Source of the DNA: Cytophagaceae bacterium
GTDB taxonomy: Bacteria; Bacteroidota; Bacteroidia; Cytophagales; Cytophagaceae
Direction: 5' to 3'
Length of the DNA stretch: 33,191 nt
Assembly (NCBI GenBank): GCA_029237685.1
Contig: JAQZBV010000019.1
Span: 1 to 33,191, forward strand
In this document: piece by piece, positions 8,017-16,696 of the stretch
How the letters are laid out: every line of letters starts with the position of its first letter
Position numbering within the stretch: the stretch's first letter is position 1
The notes under the pieces: generated by a model
The model's input: only the letters and a program-made list of their open reading frames with translations
Database searches by the model: none
What the model was told of the DNA's origin: nothing
Position numbers and translations under genes: made by a program

Positions 8017-8941
8017 CATTGCTTTTATATCTTATCTGAGAGCATTAGCCATTATTGCTGTTGTCCTTATCCACGTAACAGGAATTAACCTGAAAGAGGA
8101 ATATGGTTATATGACAATATTAAATAATTCAATGATGTGGGCCGTACCTATATTCCTGATGATTTCGGGTTATTTACTTTTGGGTAATCCAACCGAAAAT
8201 AAGCGCCATCACGATAGGTTATATAAATTCATTATGCCATTTGTGTTTTGGAATGTCTTTTATTTTGTTGTGTATCAATTTTTGAGTAGTCAATATACGG
8301 TCACAGAGAGGCTGTCATTGTTTTTGGAGGGTTTCTATTCGGCTTCTCATCTGTGGTATTTGGTTTTATACATACAACTGATTATTCTAGTTCCTGTCAT
8401 CAATTCTTGTTTTATAAACAGAAGTTTTGATCAAATGAAATTGTTATTGCTTATCATAGGAATAAGCATAGTACAAATGTTTTTAGAGAAACATTCATTC
8501 ATTCACGTGATAAATATTTTCAATCCCTATATTTTAATGGTTCTGTTAGGTTATATTTTTAAAGTATATCGCATTAAAATAAATTTACTCCTCTCATTCT
8601 CGATAGTGTTGACTTTGATTGTATTAGGCACCTGTATAAATCGTTATTACAACAGCAACATCGCATTTCATTATCTTTCTCCTATTAATCTGTTACTAGC
8701 GGTATTTATTTTCCTAACAGTGCAGAACATAGTGTTCAAGAAAGAAAATTCCATCGTACGCCTTGTTTCTGTTCATAGTTTTGGAATTTATTTAATTCAT
8801 TTTATCATTCTCGAAGTGTTAAACCATTTTGTTGTAATAAATGCAACTAATTGCCTAATCATTGTATTGGTTGTCTTAACTAGTTCATTGTTGGCAGCCA
8901 TTGTATTGTCAAAGATCCCATATTTAAAGAAAATAGTTTAA
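8009..8941 (+). CDS. Acyltransferase-3 family membrane O-acyltransferase
   Basis: 310 residues with about ten hydrophobic segments. The N-terminal YLRALAIIAVVLIHVTG holds the Arg (R11) and His (H22) conserved in the acyltransferase-3 family (PF01757, WecH/OafA type), and IFLMISGYLLLG is the usual second-helix motif. These proteins move an acyl group, usually acetyl, onto sugars at or across the inner membrane. In this operon it should decorate the repeat unit or growing polymer. The gene overlaps the preceding GT2 by eight bases and its stop touches the start of the next GT4. It is shorter than OafA-type proteins and has no SGNH domain. Confidence 0.88.
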   Translation: MNNIAFISYLRALAIIAVVLIHVTGINLKEEYGYMTILNNSMMWAVPIFLMISGYLLLGNPTENKRHHDRLYKFIMPFVFWNVFYFVVYQFLSSQYTVTERLSLFLEGFYSASHLWYLVLYIQLIILVPVINSCFINRSFDQMKLLLLIIGISIVQMFLEKHSFIHVINIFNPYILMVLLGYIFKVYRIKINLLLSFSIVLTLIVLGTCINRYYNSNIAFHYLSPINLLLAVFIFLTVQNIVFKKENSIVRLVSVHSFGIYLIHFIILEVLNHFVVINATNCLIIVLVVLTSSLLAAIVLSKIPYLKKIV

Positions 8942-10168
8942 ATGAAAAAAATTCTGATAGTTACATCCGGACTATCGTCCATAGGACAAGGAGGAGGGAT
9001 ATCTTCTTATAGTCATGAATTAGCGCAGAATTTGAGTCTGGAAGGTTATGAGGTAACTGTTTTTCTGGTTATAGAAGGAATTGTTTCTAATCCGGAAAGT
9101 GTGTTATATAAATTTGTGTCGTATAAAGTACCCGCTAAGGTAAAAGAGGAGGAAGCTATTATACGGTCTCTTCTAAAAGATATTAATATTCTTTCACCGG
9201 ACGTCATTATCAATAATGATGTGCCTTATATATCAGGATTGTGGCCTGTTTTTGAAAAGTCCGTTATAAAGATTTCTGTAGTTCATGGGTTTTCTAAAAA
9301 ATTCACCTGGACAAATTCAGGTATAACAGGTAAAATGGCATGTTACAATCATCCATATGTAGATTACATTGTATGCCAAAACTCAAAAATGGTTAAAGAT
9401 ATATACCATAAATATCATGTGCCAATTGATAAACTGATTTATATCCCTCAGACTATTAATCTTAATATCGCCATTAAAGAGAAGCAAAAATCACAGTTGA
9501 CCATTCTGTTTGCAAATGGCTCACATATAAGGAAAGGTGCTCCTGTAATGGATGAAATCAGTCAAAGATTGATATCAACTGATTTAGATTTCATTGTTTA
9601 TTGGTGCGGAGAAGCGAGTATGTATGAAGCTAAATTCGGTAAGGATAAACGCTTTCATTTTGTGGGGCAATTGAACAGATCTCTCTTTTTAGACACATTA
9701 AATAATTCGGATTGTATTATTATTCCTACAATATTAGATACCGGACCAATGCTTCTTGTTGAAGCCATGGCATTAGGCGTTATTCCTATTTGTAATAATT
9801 TGTTGGAGTCAGCCATCCCCGATATTGTTACAGATGGTAAAAATGGACTTTTAGTGACCAATAATGATTCGAACGGTTTTTTTGAAAAGATAGCGCAACT
9901 GATAAAAAATCGCGAAGATAGAATTGAATTATCCCGTCATGCAATAGAATATTTCAATAGTAATTTGACAACGGATAAACAAATTGAAAGGCTTAAGCAG
10001 CTGTTTGAACGGAAAAATTCATTTTCCCAACAAGAAATTTTATCAGATAAGCACATTGTTTACTTCCATTTGAGAGATACTTCCAAGCTTCCCAAATACT
10101 CGTGGCTGAGAATATATGCCAAGATGAGAAATGCATTTGAAATTCCTATGCGTAAATTTAGTTTGTAA
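8942..10168 (+). CDS. GT4 (GT-B fold) glycosyltransferase
   Basis: 408 residues. MKKILIVTSGLSSIGQGGGI opens the N-terminal Rossmann half; TILFANGSHIRKGAPVMDEI starts the donor half; PTILDTGPMLLVEAMALGVI carries the GT4 phosphate-binding Glu motif in a variant form (DTGPMLLVEA instead of ESFGLVxxEA). The start ATG follows the previous stop with no gap, so translation is coupled. The C-terminal 45 residues are an extra basic tail of unknown role. It should add a sugar to the lipid-linked repeat; the donor is unknown. Confidence 0.9.
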   Translation: MKKILIVTSGLSSIGQGGGISSYSHELAQNLSLEGYEVTVFLVIEGIVSNPESVLYKFVSYKVPAKVKEEEAIIRSLLKDINILSPDVIINNDVPYISGLWPVFEKSVIKISVVHGFSKKFTWTNSGITGKMACYNHPYVDYIVCQNSKMVKDIYHKYHVPIDKLIYIPQTINLNIAIKEKQKSQLTILFANGSHIRKGAPVMDEISQRLISTDLDFIVYWCGEASMYEAKFGKDKRFHFVGQLNRSLFLDTLNNSDCIIIPTILDTGPMLLVEAMALGVIPICNNLLESAIPDIVTDGKNGLLVTNNDSNGFFEKIAQLIKNREDRIELSRHAIEYFNSNLTTDKQIERLKQLFERKNSFSQQEILSDKHIVYFHLRDTSKLPKYSWLRIYAKMRNAFEIPMRKFSL

Positions 10169-10204
10169 AGATCGACGATGCTGTTGTTTGTAACTTATTG
10201 ATAG

Positions 10205-11389
10205 ATGAAGTTAAAGTCAAATGTAATTACGTACGTCTTATTACTATTATATCTTGTCGTTCCTTTTGTTCAAATATTGGATGAAGAAATGGCGGCATTT
10301 TTTAAAGTGAATAGGAGATTGATGCCAACGTTTGTTTCAAACTTTGCTTCCATATACCGCTATCTGTGTTTTTTTATTTTTGCTTGCGTGTTTTTGTTCT
10401 CTGGACATCTGAAAGCAATAAACAGATTGAGCTTTTTGAAATACTTATGGATCTTTTATTTTATTCAAATGTTGTATTCTTTAGTTACTCTTACAGAAGT
10501 GGATAGGTTTATTTTATTGTTCTTTTTAAGTGTAATCATCCCTTCTGTGGCTATGGAATGTATCGTAAGATATGGAATGGATAAATTTGTTGCTCAATTG
10601 AAGAAGATTACATTTTTTTTAGTACTCTTTTCATTGCTATGGGACTACGAAACAGTTATAACAGGCGGCAGATTTATGGGCTTTTTAAATAATCCCAATC
10701 TGTTTGCTGTTGTAGGAATATTTTGGTTGACTATACTTTTAATTGATCATGATGCCATAAAGATTAAATCGTTTAATACATTAGCTATATTTCTAATCCT
10801 TGCTTTAATATTTCTAAGCGGCTCCAGAACGGGTTTTATAACTTCTATATTTATAATGGTGTTCGTGTTTAATAGAAAGAAAAATTTCTTATTGTTGTCT
10901 GCAACAATAGGTGTTGTCTTAATAACAACATTCAGTATTTTTCTTCAATCACACTTGGATAGATTTATTAATTTAGGTGATAGAGAAAAGGATTCAGGTA
11001 GATTAGAGCTTTGGGATTTAACATTGGAAAAATTGCCGGAATCATGGGTTTTAGGGACTGGATTCAATGGAGGATTAGAAATTTTGGGCACGAGTAATTT
11101 TCATAATAACTACCTCAATTATGTATTTCATATGGGAATACCATTGGCATTCATTACTATTATAGCTTATTTTTTATTTATGTTCAATGCCTATAGCTAT
11201 TTGAAATATGGTGTCTCCAGATCATTGGTCGCATTTCTATTGGGTTTTGCGATACTCAATTTCGGAGAGGATTTATTTATAGGCGTGGGGTCAGTGACTT
11301 TTGTGTATCAAAATTTTGTGTTAGGAATAATGGCCAGTCAAATTATTATGCGGAAAAGCGATCCTGAAGAGGAGATTTTATTAACTTAA
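10205..11389 (+). CDS. wzy: Wzy-type O-antigen/capsule polymerase
   Basis: 394 residues with ten or more membrane segments and one large periplasmic loop in the second half. GFLNNPNLFAVVG, LSGSRTGF and the loop motif FHNNYLNYVFHMGIPLAF match the O-antigen ligase/polymerase superfamily (PF04932, Wzy_C), where Arg residues and the His-containing loop are functionally important. As the only such gene in a cluster with Wzx and Wzc, it is best called the polymerase that joins flipped repeat units in the periplasm; a ligase role is the main alternative. It sits 36 bases after the GT4 and 5 bases before the hexapeptide acetyltransferase. Confidence 0.87.
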   Translation: MKLKSNVITYVLLLLYLVVPFVQILDEEMAAFFKVNRRLMPTFVSNFASIYRYLCFFIFACVFLFSGHLKAINRLSFLKYLWIFYFIQMLYSLVTLTEVDRFILLFFLSVIIPSVAMECIVRYGMDKFVAQLKKITFFLVLFSLLWDYETVITGGRFMGFLNNPNLFAVVGIFWLTILLIDHDAIKIKSFNTLAIFLILALIFLSGSRTGFITSIFIMVFVFNRKKNFLLLSATIGVVLITTFSIFLQSHLDRFINLGDREKDSGRLELWDLTLEKLPESWVLGTGFNGGLEILGTSNFHNNYLNYVFHMGIPLAFITIIAYFLFMFNAYSYLKYGVSRSLVAFLLGFAILNFGEDLFIGVGSVTFVYQNFVLGIMASQIIMRKSDPEEEILLT

Positions 11390-11394
11390 TTTAA

Positions 11395-11907
11395 ATGTAC
11401 CCATCTATGATAAGAAGATTGAAATATTATGGGGCTAACTTGATGTTAGGATTATTGCCATTGGCAAACTTTCCTAGGCTAAATAGGATTTTGTTCAAAT
11501 TGCAGGGTGTTCAAATTGAGCCCAATACTAAGATTTATTCCAGCGTGAAATTTCAGGGAGCCGTTGATGTTTCAATAGGTCAGCATACATTCATTGGTGA
11601 TCGTACAGTGTTTACAGGAGGCCGTTCTGCCATTAAAATAGGTAGTTATTGTGATGTGTCAGACCAAGTAGTTTTTGTCACAGGCACACATCGTGTGGAT
11701 GCCGTAAACGTGCGCACAGCGGGTGAAGGAAGAGCAGAAGATATTATTGTTGAAGACGGTGTATGGGTTGGGTATAGAGCATTAATACTTCCTGGTGTTA
11801 CAATAGGATACAAATCTATTATTGGCGCGGGATGTGTAGTGTCCAAGAACGTACCTCCACGTTCTGTGGTCGTAGGAAATCCCATGGTAATATTAAAAAG
11901 CATTTAA
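11395..11907 (+). CDS. Hexapeptide-repeat (left-handed beta-helix) acetyltransferase
   Basis: 170 residues. From residue about 40 there are regular hexapeptide turns (IKIGSYCDVSDQVVF, IIVEDGVWVGYRALILPGVTIG, SIIGAGCVVSKNVP) ending with VVVGNPMVILK, the standard end of serine/WcaF/maltose O-acetyltransferase-like enzymes. The conserved His of the active site is probably in TGTHRVDA (residues about 97-104). It should be a soluble trimer using acetyl-CoA to acetylate a sugar. The stop TAA shares a base with the next ATG. Together with the acyltransferase-3 genes it predicts a heavily O-acetylated polymer. The sugar modified is unknown. Confidence 0.88.
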   Translation: MYPSMIRRLKYYGANLMLGLLPLANFPRLNRILFKLQGVQIEPNTKIYSSVKFQGAVDVSIGQHTFIGDRTVFTGGRSAIKIGSYCDVSDQVVFVTGTHRVDAVNVRTAGEGRAEDIIVEDGVWVGYRALILPGVTIGYKSIIGAGCVVSKNVPPRSVVVGNPMVILKSI

Positions 11908-12965
11908 TGAATATGGTTGTATTGTATTTATATTCTGAATTAGTGGGTTATCAGATACCTGTTTTAAAACAGTATGTTGAAAAATATAAGGCCAGTGTAC
12001 ATGTGATTTCCTGGGATAAGAATAGATTGAAACCTTATCAGCCGCCTGCAGTAGCAGGAGTTACTTTTTTGCCCCGCTCAAAGTTTGATAAGAAAACGTT
12101 GTTCGATTATTGCAAAGCATTAAAGCCAGATATCGTTTACGTTTCTGGCTGGATGGATAAAGATTATTTGCACGTTACAAAATATTTGAAGAAACAAGGT
12201 GTACCGGTTTTAATTGGCTTTGATGACATGTGGCATGGGACGCTGAGGCAAAGAATTGGTGCTTTAGTTTATCCTTTCCTGTATAAAAAATATTTTTCCC
12301 ATGCCTGGGTGTCCGGTGTCTTTCAGTTTGAATTTGCAAGGAGATTAGGTTTCAGGAACGATGAGATCGTATTTGATTTGTTGACAGCCAATACAGAAGT
12401 ATTTACTCCTCAGGATAACAGGCATCAGAATACATCTAAAAGTTTCTTATACGTAGGTAATTTCAGAAGTATTAAAGGCACCGATATTTTAGCGGAAGCT
12501 TTTAAAATATACAGGGAGAAGCATCAAGGGAAATGGGATTTAGTCTGTGTGGGAAATGGAGAGATGCAATCCGTGTTGGAAGTTACGGAACATGTTCAAA
12601 TATTACCTTTTTCAGATGAAAACAAACTTAAGGAAATAGCGAGCAAATCTGATGTATTTATATTGCCAAGTCGCCATGACCAGTGGGGAGTAGTGGTGCA
12701 TGAATTTTCCGCTATGGGATTGCCTTTGCTACTATCCGAAAATGTAGGTGCTCAAACGAGTTTTCTGATTGAAGGTTTTAATGGTTTATTATACAAGAAT
12801 AACTCGGCAGAGGATTTGGCATTGGCGATGAAAGCCTTCTCCGATATGCCTGATAAGGGACTACATGAAATGAGAAATAATAGCATCATGCTGTCAAAGA
12901 GAATAAGTATAGAAACTGCCGCAGCAAATTTTATGTCTGTTATATATAGAAGAAATAATGGCTAA
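11907..12965 (+). CDS. GT4 (GT-B fold) glycosyltransferase
   Basis: 352 residues from ATG 11907. The frame is open further upstream to an ATG at 11832, but those 25 codons lie inside the acetyltransferase gene and read as out-of-frame sequence, while MNMVVLYLYSELVGYQIPVL is a normal opening strand, and TAATG coupling is the local style. FLYVGNFRSIKGTDILAEAF opens the donor half; LPSRHDQWGVVVHEFSAMGL is the GT4 signature with the Glu before the Ser. It overlaps the next gene by eight bases. It should add one sugar to the repeat; specificity unknown. Confidence 0.9.
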   Translation: MNMVVLYLYSELVGYQIPVLKQYVEKYKASVHVISWDKNRLKPYQPPAVAGVTFLPRSKFDKKTLFDYCKALKPDIVYVSGWMDKDYLHVTKYLKKQGVPVLIGFDDMWHGTLRQRIGALVYPFLYKKYFSHAWVSGVFQFEFARRLGFRNDEIVFDLLTANTEVFTPQDNRHQNTSKSFLYVGNFRSIKGTDILAEAFKIYREKHQGKWDLVCVGNGEMQSVLEVTEHVQILPFSDENKLKEIASKSDVFILPSRHDQWGVVVHEFSAMGLPLLLSENVGAQTSFLIEGFNGLLYKNNSAEDLALAMKAFSDMPDKGLHEMRNNSIMLSKRISIETAAANFMSVIYRRNNG

Positions 12966-14064
12966 TATCCTGATTAATGGTCTTAATGCGAAGTCCGGTG
13001 GTGGCAAAAACATATTGGACAACTATATCCAATGCTTGAGCAACAGCTCTTCTAAACACATGTTTTATGTGCTGACTCCCAATAAGGGAGAATATCAAAT
13101 GTATGAGAGAGAGCATATCCGGATCGTAGATGTTCCGGCCTTTTATAAGATCAATCTATTCTTTCTTGCTTTATATTATAGGGCTTTCCCCGCGTTGATG
13201 AAATCATTGAGTATTGATCTTGTATTCAACTTTGCGGATGTAGTGATACCGACGAAAATAAAACAGATCTATTTTTTTGATTGGGCATATGCGGTATACG
13301 ATGAAAAATACATTTGGACAAGAATGTCCCGTACTGATTTTTTGGTACGAAAAACAAAAGTATACCTCATCGACCGGTATATTCAGCAAGTAGAAACTGT
13401 AATTTGTCAGACGCATAATATGGCTAATCGCTTACAGAAAAAGTATGCCATAAAAGACCTTCTGATTATCCCAACACCTGTAGGAATAGAATTCAAAGAA
13501 CCCAGCAAACCAAGAGATTTTGTCCTGTCTGCAGGCAAAACCCTGTTTTTGTTTCCTGCTGGTTACGCTTCGCATAAAAATTTTGATGTTCTTATTCCCC
13601 TGGCTGAGTTAATACAGAAAAAGAAATTGCCTTATGAGGTAGTATTAACGATTGATGAAAAAATAGCCGATAGTTTTTTGAGTAAAATAGCTGAAAAGGA
13701 AGTAAATTGTATAAGAAATGTTGGCACTGTTCGACGAGAGCATATGCCGGGGCTTTACAAAGCCTGTGATGTGGTTTTGCTGCCAACCCTTCTTGAGTCT
13801 TTTGGATTACCATACGTTGAGGCCATGGCATATGGAAAGCCTATCATCACTTCAGACTTGGATTTTGCTCATGACGTCTGTGGACGTGATGCTATTTATT
13901 TTAATCCTTTTGATGCAGAATCAATCTTACTGGCTATGCAAGCAGTGTCAGCTGAGAAAGCATCCTCTGTTTCAGGATTAGAAAAAGTGTCTAAAAAAGA
14001 ATATCCAAACTGGGATCAGGTTTTTTTCCAGTTTCAAGAAAAAATAGAACAATTAGTTAAGTAA
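12958..14064 (+). CDS. GT4 (GT-B fold) glycosyltransferase, relative of the gene at 1744-2895
   Basis: 368 residues. MANILINGLNAKSGGGKNIL is the glycine-rich N-terminal loop; LLPTLLESFGLPYVEAMAYG is a complete GT4 signature with both Glu residues, followed by ITSDLDFAHDVCGRDAIYF. The same motif order and spacing occur in the minus-strand gene at 1744-2895. The stop TAA shares its last base with the start of the amidotransferase gene that follows, so this transferase is translated with the amidino-sugar genes and is a candidate, by position only, for the enzyme that adds that sugar. Confidence 0.9.
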   Translation: MANILINGLNAKSGGGKNILDNYIQCLSNSSSKHMFYVLTPNKGEYQMYEREHIRIVDVPAFYKINLFFLALYYRAFPALMKSLSIDLVFNFADVVIPTKIKQIYFFDWAYAVYDEKYIWTRMSRTDFLVRKTKVYLIDRYIQQVETVICQTHNMANRLQKKYAIKDLLIIPTPVGIEFKEPSKPRDFVLSAGKTLFLFPAGYASHKNFDVLIPLAELIQKKKLPYEVVLTIDEKIADSFLSKIAEKEVNCIRNVGTVRREHMPGLYKACDVVLLPTLLESFGLPYVEAMAYGKPIITSDLDFAHDVCGRDAIYFNPFDAESILLAMQAVSAEKASSVSGLEKVSKKEYPNWDQVFFQFQEKIEQLVK

Positions 14065-15209
14065 TGAATATCATGAGCAGACCCTATCAAATATGTACCG
14101 TTAGTGTAATGGACACTTCTGATTCTCGCATAACTTTCGATGAACAGGGAGTATGCGATCATTGCATTGATTTTTATCAAAATGTAAAACCCAATTGGCA
14201 TACGGATGAAAGGGGAAGGGTCGAGCTGGAGAAGACAATAGCCAAAATCAAAAAGGAGGGAGAAGGCAAGGAGTTTGATTGTATTCTGGGAATGAGCGGA
14301 GGTGTAGATAGTTCTTATATGCTTCACCTGGCTGTTAAAGAATTCGGACTTCGTCCACTCGTATTTCACGTGGATGGCGGTTGGAATTCAGAACTGGCAG
14401 TGAACAACATTCAGGTAATGGTTGATCAGCTTGGATTAGATTTGTATACTGAAGTCATCAATTGGGAGGAAATGAAAGATTTTCAATTGGCCTTCTTTAA
14501 ATCAGGTGTTCCTCACCTAGATATTCCTCAAGATCATGCATTCATTGCTACCTTGTATAATTTTGCCGATAAATACAATATCAAATACATTTTGAATGGT
14601 GGAAACATTTCCACTGAATGTGTTAGAAATCCTATGGAATGGCTTTATTACGGCACAGATATGGTGCAATTGAAGGATATCAGAAAACAGTTCGGTACGG
14701 TAAAAATGGAAACCTATCCGTTTAGTCCTATTTTCAGACATAAGGTTTACTTGCGGTATATCCGAAATATCCAGGTAGTGAAATTGTTGAATTATATGCC
14801 TTATATCAAGCAGGATGCTTTGACTCTGTTAGCTGATACCTATGGCTGGAAGCCTTATCCTCAAAAACATTTTGAATCAAGGTTCACCAAGTTCTATGAA
14901 GGCTATTGGCTGCCAGAACGGTTTGGATTTGACACACGCCGGGTTCAATTCTCAAGTCTTATATTGACTGGGCAAATGACTCGTGATGAAGCCTTGGAAA
15001 AGTTAAAGAAACCAGCGTATGATCCTGCTACCATTCAGGATGAATTCAATTATATAGCTACCAAACTGGGTATCTCTTCGGATGAGCTTCGCCACTATTT
15101 TACCATGGAGAAGAAATTCTATTGGGATTATAAAAATCAGGAATCCATCTTTAAAGCAGGTGCTAAGCTGTTGAAGTTTTTGGGAATAGAACGATCTATA
15201 AAAAGATGA
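14064..15209 (+). CDS. wbpG: N-acetyl sugar amidotransferase (WbpG/PseA-like)
   Basis: 381 residues. An ATP-pyrophosphatase PP-loop, MSGGVDSSYML (residues 77-87), marks an enzyme that adenylates its substrate. Upstream Cys11, Cys31 and Cys34 (ICTVS; GVCDHC) form the zinc-type Cys set seen at the start of WbpG-like proteins. YILNGGNISTECVRNPMEWL is a family-specific stretch. In Pseudomonas O-antigen synthesis this family, with dedicated HisH and HisF partners, converts an acetamido group of a nucleotide sugar to an acetamidino group using ammonia from glutamine. Here the same two partners follow at once (4-base overlap with HisH), which supports the same reaction. The start could be ATG 14064 or 14073. 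The substrate sugar is unknown because its synthesis genes are outside the window. Confidence 0.92.
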   Translation: MNIMSRPYQICTVSVMDTSDSRITFDEQGVCDHCIDFYQNVKPNWHTDERGRVELEKTIAKIKKEGEGKEFDCILGMSGGVDSSYMLHLAVKEFGLRPLVFHVDGGWNSELAVNNIQVMVDQLGLDLYTEVINWEEMKDFQLAFFKSGVPHLDIPQDHAFIATLYNFADKYNIKYILNGGNISTECVRNPMEWLYYGTDMVQLKDIRKQFGTVKMETYPFSPIFRHKVYLRYIRNIQVVKLLNYMPYIKQDALTLLADTYGWKPYPQKHFESRFTKFYEGYWLPERFGFDTRRVQFSSLILTGQMTRDEALEKLKKPAYDPATIQDEFNYIATKLGISSDELRHYFTMEKKFYWDYKNQESIFKAGAKLLKFLGIERSIKR

Positions 15210-15820
15210 TTACGATTATTGACTACGGATCCGGAAACATCAGAGCGATTGGAAATATCTATGATCGGTTAAAAATAGACTATACAATAGCGCAATCTCC
15301 TGAACAGGTACTAGGGGCTGAGAAGTTATTTCTTCCTGGAGTAGGAGCATTTGATGAAACAATTCGTATGCTTGATCAAACAGGATTTAGAAAAGCCCTC
15401 GACAAAGAAGTACTACAAAATAAAGTGCCGATCATGGGAATATGTGTGGGGATGCAGATTTTGGCAGACAGCAGCGAAGAAGGAAGTTTACCAGGTTTGG
15501 GCTATATCAAGGGTAAGGTAAAGCAGATCGATAAATCTCTGCTGAAGGAAAAACCTAAATGTCCTCACATGGGCTGGAATTCTGTCGTCGTAAATAGACA
15601 AAGTGCTCTGTTGGACAATATTGAACCAGAACTAGGTTTTTATTTTTTGCATTCATATTATTTCGATTGCGACCACCAGGAAGATATTCTTACCACTACT
15701 TATTATGGGAAGTCGTTTGCTTCTGCTGTCCATCGCGACAATGTGTATGGTGTACAATTCCATCCTGAAAAAAGTCATCACAACGGTGTTCATTTGTTAC
15801 ACAATTTCGCTTTACTTTAA
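15206..15820 (+). CDS. hisH2: HisH-like glutamine amidotransferase of the amidino-sugar system
   Basis: 204 residues, normal length for HisH. The class I glutaminase triad is complete: Cys80 in GICVGMQIL, His186 and Glu188 in VQFHPEKSH. It should release ammonia from glutamine and pass it to the HisF-like partner encoded directly behind it (1-base overlap). No other histidine biosynthesis gene is near; the gene sits between WbpG and HisF, as in Pseudomonas O-antigen clusters, so a role in sugar amidination is much more likely than histidine synthesis. C-terminal FHPEKSHHNGVHLLHNFALL is typical for HisH. Confidence 0.9.
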   Translation: MITIIDYGSGNIRAIGNIYDRLKIDYTIAQSPEQVLGAEKLFLPGVGAFDETIRMLDQTGFRKALDKEVLQNKVPIMGICVGMQILADSSEEGSLPGLGYIKGKVKQIDKSLLKEKPKCPHMGWNSVVVNRQSALLDNIEPELGFYFLHSYYFDCDHQEDILTTTYYGKSFASAVHRDNVYGVQFHPEKSHHNGVHLLHNFALL

Positions 15821-16590
15821 TGCTAAGATCAAGAATATTACCCTGCCTTTTAGTTCATAAAAAGGGATTGGTTAAAACGGTAAACTTCAAGGATCCCAAG
15901 TATGTAGGAGATCCGATCAATGCTGTCAAAATTTTTAATGAAAAGGAGGTTGATGAGCTGATGGTACTGGACATAGATGCCAGTGTAGAAGGCCGGGGTC
16001 CAGATTTTGAATTGATTAGAAATCTGGCTGTTGAATGCAGAATGCCTTTTTGTTATGGAGGAGGAGTGACAACCGTAGAACAAGCAAAACAAATCATCAA
16101 CTTAGGTGCGGAAAAAGTAGCGCTTAGTTCTGCTGCCATACAAAATATAAACCTGTTGAAAGAGATAGGTATCGCAGTTGGCGTTCAGAGTGTGGTTGTG
16201 GTTCTAGATGTTAAGAAAAAAGCTTTTTTAGGAGGGTATGAATTGTACATTCATAATGGAAAAAAATCAACAGGCATCAAGCTAAAAGATTTTGTACAGC
16301 AATTAAATAAAATCGGAGTAGGAGAGATTGTGGTCAATTCTATTGATTGTGACGGCAAAATGCAGGGTTATGATTTATCATTGATTGATCTGGTAAGAGA
16401 AGCTACAGACGTTCCCATGACTGTGCTAGGCGGAGCCGGAAGCTATGAAGATCTCAAATCGGTTGTATCAAAGTATAAAATAATAGGAGTAGCTGCAGGT
16501 AGCTTGTTTGTATTCAAAGGTAAATATAAAGCGGTATTAATAAGCTATCCCAATATACAGGAGAAGAAGGAAATTTTAGGAATTAAGTAA
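15820..16590 (+). CDS. hisF2: HisF-like ammonia-channel subunit of the amidino-sugar system
   Basis: 256 residues with the TIM-barrel motifs of HisF (LDIDAS at 50-55, CYGGGVTT, LGGAGS, AAGSLF). The first catalytic Asp of true HisF, normally in CLDV at residue 11, is Leu here (PCLLVHKKG, Leu11), while the second, Asp130 in VVVLDVKKK, is kept. The end, VFKGKYKAVLISYP, is like HisF2 of Pseudomonas O-antigen loci rather than housekeeping HisF. So it probably no longer makes imidazole-glycerol phosphate but carries ammonia from HisH to WbpG. It is the last gene of the coupled run; a 106-base gap follows. Confidence 0.9.
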   Translation: MLRSRILPCLLVHKKGLVKTVNFKDPKYVGDPINAVKIFNEKEVDELMVLDIDASVEGRGPDFELIRNLAVECRMPFCYGGGVTTVEQAKQIINLGAEKVALSSAAIQNINLLKEIGIAVGVQSVVVVLDVKKKAFLGGYELYIHNGKKSTGIKLKDFVQQLNKIGVGEIVVNSIDCDGKMQGYDLSLIDLVREATDVPMTVLGGAGSYEDLKSVVSKYKIIGVAAGSLFVFKGKYKAVLISYPNIQEKKEILGIK

Positions 16591-16604
16591 ATTAGTATAC
16601 TAAT
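16591..16604. promoter_or_regulatory. 14-bp perfect palindrome after hisF
   Basis: ATTAGTATACTAAT reads the same on both strands and begins directly after the hisF stop. It lies in the 106-base gap before the acyltransferase gene at 16697. It could be an operator for that gene or a chance AT-rich palindrome; it is too short and without a T run to be a terminator. Confidence 0.3.
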
Positions 16605-16696
16605 CTTGAAATGATTATTTGGTTTAATATGTTGACAATGATTTTCTACTGCTTTATCGTTCAGATAAGCTTTTAACATGATATTAAGTAATTGAT

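Noticed and set aside
11832-11906. Longer N-terminus for the GT4 at 11907
   Set aside because: The 25 extra codons are the acetyltransferase gene read out of frame; the normal GT-B opening strand begins at 11907.
14034-14369. Minus-strand frame of 111 codons
   Set aside because: It overlaps the start of wbpG, where the Cys motif and PP-loop prove the plus-strand reading.
15206-16590. Histidine biosynthesis genes hisH-hisF
   Set aside because: No other his genes are present, HisF lacks Asp11, and the WbpG neighbour gives a better explanation.
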